Assembly: GCA_021798855.1 (NCBI GenBank)
Contig: JAJZBP010000080.1
Location: 1-8,673 of the forward strand
Direction: 5' to 3'
DNA: 8,673 bases
Origin: Bacillota bacterium
GTDB lineage: Bacteria > Bacillota > Sulfobacillia > JAJZIM01 > JAJZBP01
Shown one piece after another: positions 1 to 5,096 of this stretch (its first letter is position 1; every line of letters begins with the position of its first letter). A program made the translations under genes and the position numbers. A model generated the notes under the pieces. It searched no databases. It was not told where the DNA came from and saw only the letters and a program-made list of their open reading frames with translations.

Positions 1-921
1 GCCATCCCCGCTCCGACCATCAACCGGGCTTTCGCCCACATTTCCGACCCGAGCCGGGACACCAAGACTTTTTGGCAAGCCCTGGGCGCCTGGGCCGCGC
101 TCTCCTGGCTCATATTGTCGATTTACGACGGGATCACCGGGTGGGAAAAGTCGCTCCTGCCGGCGGAACCTTATTTTGCCATCGTGCACATTGGCCTGCC
201 GCTCGCTCTCTTCGCGCTTTTCGGTGGCCTGGTTTACCGGAAGCTGCGCCGCCTCTTCCTCCCCGGCGGCGTGCACATGGAGACGCCGGCGGAATACGCG
301 GGCCTGATCATCGGCCTCAGCCCCTGTCGCCGGTCGGGAACGCTTGAACTGATCGAGACCACCGCCCAAACCGCCGCGGCAGGCGCGGCGCTCAACCTCG
401 CCCAAACCGCCGCCCCGCCGTCCCAGGATCTGCTCAACACCGTCGGTCAAAGCAACTGGGGACCACTCCTGGCGGCCGTCCGCCACCACGCGCCGGCTCT
501 CGCCCACTGTTGGCTCCTGTGCTCGACCGGGGCCGACGGCTCGGCGGACCAGTTCGCCGCCGCGGCGTCCCTGGTGGGGCTTTTGGCCCCGGCGGCCGCC
601 TGCCACAAGGTGGAGGTGGAGGACGCCAACGACCTGGTGGAGGTGTGGGAACGGATCGGACCGATTTACCGCCGGGCCGCCGCCCTGGGTCTGGCGCCGG
701 CGCGAATCATCGCCGACCTGACCGGCGGCACCTCGGCCGTGAGCGGCGCCATCGCCCTGGCCACGGCTTCGGAGGACCGCGACCTGGAGTACCTGCGCCA
801 GGATATCCGCCTCTTCGACCAGGACGCCGGCCGTTGCCTGACCCGCGAGGAGGTCATCGCCAAAAAGCTTTTGGTCTTCCTCCGGACCGGCCCCCACCTG
901 GTGCCCGACAATCCGGCCTGA
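1..921 (+). CDS. Membrane-anchored CARF-like protein, 5' end outside window
   Basis: The frame is open from the first base, with no stop until TGA at 919-921, so the gene almost certainly begins upstream; 306 residues are visible. Two hydrophobic stretches near the visible N terminus (about residues 24-43, ALGAWAALSWLILS, and 58-80, FAIVHIGLPLALFALFGGL) look like membrane helices, the second followed by basic YRKLRR. The rest is soluble and alternates beta and alpha. It has an IIGLSP strand at the domain start and IIADLTGGTSAVSGAIALA near residues 236-254. The D-[LT]-TGGT-x3-S signature with a following Ala-rich helix is typical of CARF domains, which bind cyclic oligoadenylate made by type III CRISPR systems. 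No HEPN, PD-D/ExK or other nuclease motif is visible, so any effector function would lie in the membrane part, as in CARF-membrane proteins such as Cam1. No CRISPR array or cas gene is in the window. The CARF assignment rests on motif recognition; the ligand is inference. Confidence 0.7.
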   Translation, partial: AIPAPTINRAFAHISDPSRDTKTFWQALGAWAALSWLILSIYDGITGWEKSLLPAEPYFAIVHIGLPLALFALFGGLVYRKLRRLFLPGGVHMETPAEYAGLIIGLSPCRRSGTLELIETTAQTAAAGAALNLAQTAAPPSQDLLNTVGQSNWGPLLAAVRHHAPALAHCWLLCSTGADGSADQFAAAASLVGLLAPAAACHKVEVEDANDLVEVWERIGPIYRRAAALGLAPARIIADLTGGTSAVSGAIALATASEDRDLEYLRQDIRLFDQDAGRCLTREEVIAKKLLVFLRTGPHLVPDNPA

Positions 922-1332
922 CGGCCAACCGAAAACGCCGGCGGCGGCGGTCGGCTTGACGGCGCCTAGGATTTTTGAGGGGGCGAGGCATGAAACGGGT
1001 TGAGAGAGGTCTTTTTCAGGGCGATTTTCGGCCGCTGCCCGACCGTGCTCAACGACCGGTTCAGCTCCGGGGCGGGTTCGGCGAAACCGTTTCCAACCCT
1101 ATTTTCCATCGTTCCTTTCCTTTTCCGCCAACCCTTGACACTTTCCGCCGGCGTGCTATAGTTAATTTATAGCAACAGAGGGCTTTCGTACCACTCGCGC
1201 TGAGCCTGACCGGTTCGCCGCGGCCAAGAATTTGGTTCAATGTCGTCCATTGCCATTGCTCCGGCAGGAAACGAGCATGGCGACGGGAAGCGCCGGGGGA
1301 AACCGCAATTGTCGAAAGGAGAATCCTGTGCT
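922..1332. other. Gene-poor stretch with promoter and leader
   Basis: No convincing gene lies between the CARF-like gene and the repeat protein. A short frame at 990-1172 has an ATG behind a GAGGGGG-like sequence, but its product resembles no known family and its end runs through the promoter, so it is not called. The right half holds the promoter (1135-1162) and a leader of about 160 bases before the repeat-protein start codon. In the leader, AGGA at 1317-1320 overlaps the ribosome binding site and can pair with TCCT at 1324-1327 across a three-base loop. That could weakly mask translation initiation. No riboswitch class or rho-independent terminator was recognised. Confidence 0.5.
1135..1162 (+). 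promoter_or_regulatory. Sigma-70-type promoter with overlapping inverted repeat
   Basis: A perfect -35 box TTGACA (1135-1140) is followed after 16 bases by TATAGT (1157-1162), five of six matches to the -10 consensus. Transcription should start near 1169 and run into the coiled-coil repeat gene at 1333. A perfect inverted repeat, CTATA-N7-TATAG (1156-1172), covers the -10 box and the probable start point, where a repressor could bind. The local AT-richness stands out in this GC-rich window. Confidence 0.7.
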
Positions 1333-1899
1333 ATGCTGGATTCGCTTTTGGAGGTGGAGGAATTGGCCGTGCTCGACGAAGGCTTCAAGTGGTTGGAGAG
1401 GGCGATTGCCCCCAGCTTGGAAAAATTAAGCGCGCAGATCGATGGACTTAACACGAAGATCGACGGACTCGATCGGCGGACCGGCGAACGTTTTGAGAGT
1501 TTGGAAAAGAGAACCGACGAACGGTTCGCGAGGATGGACGAACGGTTCGCCGGGATGGAGAAGCGGATGGACGAACGGTTCACCGGCTTTGAGAAACGGA
1601 TGGGCGAACGCTTCGCCGGCTTTGAGAAACGGATGGACGAACGGTTCGCCGGGATGGATAAAAGGATGGACGAACGGTTCACCGGCTTTGAAAAATTGAT
1701 GGACGAACGCTTCACCGGGATGGATAAACTGATGGACGAACGGTTCACCGGCTTGCGGAACGAGCTCAGGGTGGAGGTGAAACGACTCGATTCCAAGATC
1801 GATGACCGCTTGATCCCGCTGACGGAAATGGTTCGGGTAATCGTGAATGACAACCGGCGGTCGCTGCCACCCCATGACGCCGACCACCGGGAACGGTGA
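1333..1899 (+). CDS. Coiled-coil protein with 11-residue tandem repeats, unknown function
   Basis: The product has 188 residues and no recognised family. The start at 1333 is preferred because AAAGGAG (1315-1321) lies 11 bases upstream; an in-frame ATG at 1240 has no comparable site. The N terminus (MLDSLLEVEELAVLDEG and on) is acidic and probably helical. From about residue 46 to 140 it consists of 11-residue units of the type MEKRMDERFTG with hydrophobic residues at units' positions 1, 5 and 9, as expected for hendecad coiled coils. One unit (MDERFAG, 1534-1554) has only seven residues. A charged helix (VEVKRLDSKIDDRL) and a polar tail (SLPPHDADHRER) end the protein. No membrane helix or catalytic motif is seen. 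A structural or oligomerising role is plausible but is inference. It has its own promoter, so it need not be co-expressed with the jet operon. Confidence 0.75.
   Translation: MLDSLLEVEELAVLDEGFKWLERAIAPSLEKLSAQIDGLNTKIDGLDRRTGERFESLEKRTDERFARMDERFAGMEKRMDERFTGFEKRMGERFAGFEKRMDERFAGMDKRMDERFTGFEKLMDERFTGMDKLMDERFTGLRNELRVEVKRLDSKIDDRLIPLTEMVRVIVNDNRRSLPPHDADHRER
1468..1752 (+). repeat. 33-bp tandem repeats inside the coiled-coil gene
   Basis: Units of 33 bp begin at 1468, 1501, 1555, 1588, 1621, 1654, 1687 and 1720, with one shortened 21-bp unit at 1534-1554. Each full unit encodes 11 residues built around DERF or GERF followed by a small residue. Units differ by a few bases, chiefly alternating FEK/MDK openings and A/T before the final Gly. 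The similarity at DNA level indicates expansion by duplication rather than only selection for a coiled-coil pattern. Confidence 0.9.
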
Positions 1900-1908
1900 A
1901 GGCAGCCT

Positions 1909-2041
1909 GAAGCTCCGGCTCCGCCACCGGAGCACCGACTGCGGCGTGGCTGTCGATCGCCTGCCGGTGCAACTGGAACAGGCCCACGGCCAGGGGGGGA
2001 GCCTGAACCCCGCCTTACTACACTTTACTTTTCTCCCTTAA
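1909..2041 (+). pseudogene. Relic of a second jetA copy (DUF2397 fragment)
   Basis: Bases 1909-2016 align without gaps to 3812-3919 in the intact jetA, with 12 mismatches in 108 (about 89% identity). The matching part encodes residues about 94-129 of JetA, including the identical stretch VQLEQAHGQGGSL. Ten of the 12 differences change the amino acid (among them Leu to Pro, Tyr to Cys, Ile to Ser), which fits loss of selection. Homology begins about ten bases after the stop of the repeat protein and ends abruptly at 2016; the frame then runs to TAA at 2039-2041. The rest of jetA is not found nearby. It may be a remnant of a duplication or of an older, replaced Wadjet operon. Confidence 0.85.
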
Positions 2042-2461
2042 CGCATTTCGTTCCCGTAGCCGGGCCAAGAAAACCACCAATGGCCCGACCAATTTTTCCG
2101 CCATGTTGACGGCTTCGTCAGCGTCCTCCATAGTGAAATGGCGGCTGGGCTTGTCGCCGGCCCAGGCATCGGGATACCTGGTGGGAACGTAAAAACGGTC
2201 CAGGCCGCGCACTTCCTCCTTTGGAGGTAGCAGTCCCTCGGCCGCTGGAACTTCCGCCAGTTGCGGGTAAAGATCGTCAAGAAAATGAGAACGCGGTATT
2301 GACCGGTCAAAAAAAGCAAAAAGGCTCTTGACTGCCTTTTCCCCCGCCTGCTGCGCATAGAAACAGGCCGCAAAGGGGTGGGAATTCTTCAGGGTTACCG
2401 CCACGCTCAAATCGTCAACCCCCTGTTCCAGCCAACCCCTACCCGCCTCAATGGCGCTCAA
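2018..2461 (-). CDS. HEPN-domain protein of an MNT/HEPN pair
   Basis: The 147-residue product matches the small HEPN family (Pfam HEPN, PF05168 type): an N-terminal AxxWLEQGVDDL helix, then FYAQQAGEKAVKSL (the conserved QAxEKAxK helix), SHFLDDL after it, and RYPDAW near residue 95. HEPN proteins of such pairs are RNases or toxins controlled by the adjacent nucleotidyltransferase. The canonical R-x4-6-H RNase motif is not clear here: the only candidate is R53-x5-H59, where the His is the one commonly seen in SHxL, so RNase activity is uncertain. The start is TTG at 2461, with AAGGGG about ten bases upstream; no in-frame ATG precedes the conserved region. The gene overlaps the upstream MNT gene by 14 bp, implying translational coupling. 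Its stop lies within the tail of the jetA relic frame on the other strand. Confidence 0.85.
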   Translation of the reverse strand: MSAIEAGRGWLEQGVDDLSVAVTLKNSHPFAACFYAQQAGEKAVKSLFAFFDRSIPRSHFLDDLYPQLAEVPAAEGLLPPKEEVRGLDRFYVPTRYPDAWAGDKPSRHFTMEDADEAVNMAEKLVGPLVVFLARLRERNALREKSKV

Positions 2462-2834
2462 AAAGAGTCAACCCCTTATGGACGATTTCTTCCCGGACAA
2501 AACGCCGCTCATCCCGCAAGACCGCGAACTCCTCCGGAGTATACACGATTAAATCCACCCCCACCGGAACATCCGGCAGCAAAATATCTTTCCACAAACG
2601 CCGCTGGGGCGGCACATCCTTCCCCACCCCGGCCACCACCGCCAAATCCAGGTCGCTCCCGTTCCCGGCATCCCCAGCCGCCACCGACCCGAATAAAATG
2701 ACCTTGTCCACCCGCTCATCCAGCGCAAACGCCGCCGCCAATTGCTGCGCATACCCCAAAAGCAGTTGGTTCCGGTTGCGCCGGTTTTCCTCCACCTGAG
2801 CCACAGCGCGCTCCAAGGCCCCTTCTTCCAGCAT
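2448..2834 (-). CDS. Minimal nucleotidyltransferase (MNT) of an MNT/HEPN pair
   Basis: The product has 128 residues from the ATG at 2834, chosen because GGAGA sits seven bases upstream; the same frame extends to a TTG at 2885 but without a better site. The polymerase-beta fold signature GSVAAGDAGNGSDLDLAV gives G49-S50, then D61 and D63 in GS-x10-DxD spacing, and D94 in GVDLIVY is the third metal-binding acidic residue. All catalytic residues are therefore present. In characterised MNT/HEPN modules the nucleotidyltransferase neutralises the HEPN protein by attaching AMP residues; whether this pair does so is inference. It is the first gene of a two-gene leftward operon with the HEPN gene. Length and motif spacing are normal for the family. 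Confidence 0.88.
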   Translation of the reverse strand: MLEEGALERAVAQVEENRRNRNQLLLGYAQQLAAAFALDERVDKVILFGSVAAGDAGNGSDLDLAVVAGVGKDVPPQRRLWKDILLPDVPVGVDLIVYTPEEFAVLRDERRFVREEIVHKGLTLFERH

Positions 2835-2890
2835 GTTTCCATCTCCGATAACGGATGTATTTTGCCCTATATCCCCTTGACTCAAATCTC

Positions 2891-2919
2891 ATTTTAACCC
2901 GGCAGGTGCTAATGCTCAA
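2891..2919 (-). promoter_or_regulatory. Probable promoter of the MNT/HEPN operon
   Basis: On the - strand TTGAGC (2919-2914, four of six matches to TTGACA) precedes TAAAAT (2896-2891, five of six matches to TATAAT) by 17 bases. Transcription would begin near 2884, leaving about 50 bases before the ATG at 2834. That supports the shorter start chosen for the MNT gene. Confidence 0.5.
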
Positions 2920-2940
2920 GCCCACCATCTGTCACCAAAA

Positions 2941-2967
2941 ACGTAGTCAAATGTAGTCATCCTACGT
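2941..2967. repeat. Inverted repeat just beyond the tnpB remnant stop
   Basis: ACGTAG at 2941-2946 pairs with CTACGT at 2962-2967 around a 15-base loop, and GTAGTCA occurs twice within it (2943-2949 and 2953-2959). It spans the tnpB stop codon. IS200/IS605 ends form hairpins recognised by the TnpA transposase, so this could be part of the element's right end. No matching left end was found. Confidence 0.4.
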
Positions 2968-3460
2968 CCGCTGCTTTTTCTTGGTGTTTGACCGGATGGC
3001 TCATGCCATCCCCGCAGGCTTTCGCCCTTCCTGCTTCATTCAGACGGCTTGCAAAGCGGCTGTGCTGCTTTGTAGAGACCCCCTGTCCACAGGCGTTACT
3101 TCCCGGCGGACCACCGGTAGGGCTCCGTCCCATCAAGGGTTGGCCGGAGGCTGCCTTCCCGATCCTTCGCGGAGCGAGGGGAATGCCGGAGGCCAACCCA
3201 TCCGTAGTTTTGGCAAGACGCAAACCTTCCCGAAGAATGTTCCGGGCGGCATTCAGGTCGCGGTCCTCGGCGTGGCTGCGGGCCGGGCATTGGTGGGTGC
3301 GAATCGCCAGCGGAAGGTCTTCCAGCCTGAAACCGCACTGGCGACAGAGCTTGCTGGACGGAAAGAATCGACCAACGGTCATCACCCGGCCACCGTGCAT
3401 GATCCTCCCTGCAGCCGATGCTGCGCCGACAATGAAACCGCCCGGCAAGGAAATCGCCAA
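2957..3460 (-). pseudogene. tnpB: Degraded 3' end of tnpB (IS200/IS605 family)
   Basis: The frame encodes a clear TnpB C terminus from about position 3394 leftward: GRVMTVGRFFPSSKLCRQCG, then HQCPAR, then the RuvC III segment EDRDLNAARNILREGL, and a tail with NACGQGVSTKQ. TnpB is the RNA-guided nuclease associated with these elements. Only the last third is present; the RuvC I and II regions are absent, and residues encoded at 3395-3460 do not look like TnpB. The zinc finger has its first CxxC (residues 39 and 42 of this frame), but the second pair is C58-P-A-R61, so the fourth Cys is lost. The usual Trp before the second pair is His. The frame has no ATG start, only TTG at 3460. This is a dead remnant whose truncated side faces jetA. 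Confidence 0.88.
2994..3011. repeat. Perfect 7-bp hairpin in the tnpB 3' coding region
   Basis: GGATGGC (2994-3000), a TCAT loop (3001-3004) and GCCATCC (3005-3011) form a compact perfect hairpin. It lies about 35 bases inside the 3' end of tnpB, where IS200/IS605 elements encode both right-end hairpins and the guide (omega) RNA. The assignment to either is inference. Confidence 0.45.
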
Positions 3461-3533
3461 CCATGTCGAATAAAAACATCATGAGGTCTAAAAAATCATT
3501 GTCCACTTCTCCCCCGGTCGGGGTGGTCCGCCC

Positions 3534-5096
3534 TTGACCATCCGCCGCAAGCTGACCCAGAAGGTGCCGGAGGCCAGTTACCTGACGGCGGAAAACGTCG
3601 CCCGCTACCGGCCGGTCATGCGTTATTTCTATGAGCAGCATGAGGCCCACCGCTACTGGTTTCACGTCGAAGCCGTCTGGCGGTTCGTCCACGACGAACT
3701 GGACGACCGCTACACCACGGAGATGTGTGAAGCCGACCTTTCCTCCCTGGTGGACTGGGGCAACCTGACCGCCGAGCAGGACCGGCACGGGCGGAGCATC
3801 GAGGAGTTCAAGAAGCGCCGGCTCCGCTACCAGATCACCGACTACGGCGTGGCTTTCGAGCGCCTGCTGGTGCAGCTGGAACAGGCCCACGGCCAGGGGG
3901 GGAGTCTGGACCCCACCTTTTGGGACGCCCTTTTGGAACACCTGGAGGCCCTGGGCCAGACCTTGGACCAGGACCGGCCCGAAGCCGATCGGGTGGCGCG
4001 CCACTGGCGCGAGGCCCACCAGGCTTTCAACCGGTTGGGCCAGGACGCCAACGACTTCCTGGCCCGCCTGCGCGACGCCCGGCCCGAGGATCCGAGCCAA
4101 ATCGAAGGCTTTTTGGCTTACAAGCAGATCCTGATCGAATATCTCTCGCGCTTCGCCACCAGCCTGAACACCCAGGCCGAGCGGATCCGCGCCGGGTTGC
4201 GGGCGTGGGGCGAGGGCGCGACGCCGGCGCCGGACGGGACGAGCGACGACCGGCGCGAATCCCGGGATCAGACCCCCGCCGCCGACCGGCGCCCGGCCCG
4301 CCTGGTCGAGCTTTTGACCGAGTTGGAAATGGCCAAGCCCTTACCCGACGGCACCCTGCCCGAACGGGACGCCGTCCGCCGGCATTTCCGGGACCAGTGG
4401 CTGAACCTTTGGACCTGGTTTTTCAGTGAAAGCGGCCTGGACGCCCTGCGTCGGGTTACCACCGAGGCCATCGAAAGCGTGGTCCGCCAGACCCAGCGGT
4501 TGATGGACCGGCGCCAGACCGGTTACAGCCGGCGGCGGGAGTTGGAGGTGGTGGCCCGGGCCTTCGGCCGCTGCCGCCGGCAAAACGACCTGGACCAGGC
4601 CAACCGGCTGGCGGCCTGGCTCTTCGGGTGCGCCGCGTCCCTGCATCTTTTGGGTGGCCAGCACCAATTCCTGGCCGATCCACGCCTCCCCCCGTGGCAA
4701 CAGCCGGTTGAACCGCTTTCCCTCACCCCGATCTCCCGCCGGAGCAGCCAGCGGGCCGGGGCCGAGCCGGTGCCCGACCGCCGCGAGCAGGAGCGCGCGC
4801 TCCTGCTCGCCAAGCAGGCGGAACGGCAGCGGGAAGCGAACCTCTGGGACGCCCTCTTCGCCGGAAATCGCGTGGACCTGGGATCCCTGGAGCTTGCCGA
4901 TTCCGTTGTGCGGGGGAAGCTCCTGCTCGTGTTGAGCCGGTGCCTCGCCTCTCCGGATCGCCGCGCAGCGGCCCCCGACGGATCGATCATCCGGCTCCAA
5001 AACCCGGCTGAACGCCGCCGGGGGACGCTCCAGGCTCCCGACGGCACGCTCCACCTGCCCCGGTTCGTCCTGGAAAGGAGGAAAAGCCATGGCTAA
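3534..5096 (+). CDS. jetA: Wadjet JetA, kleisin-like subunit (DUF2397/TIGR02677)
   Basis: The 520-residue product has the length and pattern of the DUF2397 family. The N terminus SYLTAENVARYRPVMRYFYE followed by HRYWFHVEAVWRFV is the family's opening winged-helix region, the middle is long-helical (residues about 120-230 and 255-430), and the C terminus has the typical DGS and DGTLHLP elements. In Wadjet complexes JetA is the MukF-like kleisin that joins the SMC heads and binds JetB. The start is TTG at 3534 with GGGGTGG about seven bases upstream; the next in-frame ATG (3618) would remove conserved residues, and a stop at 3489-3491 limits extension. Residues about 228-256 are a Pro/Asp/Arg-rich linker. 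The 3' end overlaps jetB by 8 bp. No convincing promoter is visible in the short gap after the tnpB debris. The four families TIGR02677-02680 are known to occur together. Confidence 0.9.
   Translation: MTIRRKLTQKVPEASYLTAENVARYRPVMRYFYEQHEAHRYWFHVEAVWRFVHDELDDRYTTEMCEADLSSLVDWGNLTAEQDRHGRSIEEFKKRRLRYQITDYGVAFERLLVQLEQAHGQGGSLDPTFWDALLEHLEALGQTLDQDRPEADRVARHWREAHQAFNRLGQDANDFLARLRDARPEDPSQIEGFLAYKQILIEYLSRFATSLNTQAERIRAGLRAWGEGATPAPDGTSDDRRESRDQTPAADRRPARLVELLTELEMAKPLPDGTLPERDAVRRHFRDQWLNLWTWFFSESGLDALRRVTTEAIESVVRQTQRLMDRRQTGYSRRRELEVVARAFGRCRRQNDLDQANRLAAWLFGCAASLHLLGGQHQFLADPRLPPWQQPVEPLSLTPISRRSSQRAGAEPVPDRREQERALLLAKQAERQREANLWDALFAGNRVDLGSLELADSVVRGKLLLVLSRCLASPDRRAAAPDGSIIRLQNPAERRRGTLQAPDGTLHLPRFVLERRKSHG

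Noticed and set aside
990..1172. Short open frame with a purine-rich sequence upstream of its ATG
   Set aside because: The product has no recognisable family or coding character, and its 3' end runs through the strong promoter at 1135-1162 and its inverted repeat.
1163..1332. Possible riboswitch in the long leader of the repeat-protein gene
   Set aside because: Motifs of common classes (c-di-GMP, c-di-AMP, cobalamin, SAM, fluoride) were looked for by eye and none fitted; only a four-base-pair hairpin at the ribosome binding site is visible.
1167..1853. Long - strand frame of Ser/Arg/Asn-rich repeats opposite the coiled-coil gene
   Set aside because: It is the antisense shadow of the 33-bp repeats; the + strand frame has the ribosome binding site, the promoter and sensible heptad/hendecad chemistry.
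3511..3523. CCCC-N5-GGGG hairpin before jetA as a terminator or translation control
   Set aside because: The stem is only four base pairs, with no T tract after it; in this GC-rich sequence it may be chance.
3096..4100. Long - strand frame running from tnpB into jetA
   Set aside because: It is in a different frame from the tnpB remnant and lies antisense to well-conserved jetA sequence; the product has no family likeness.
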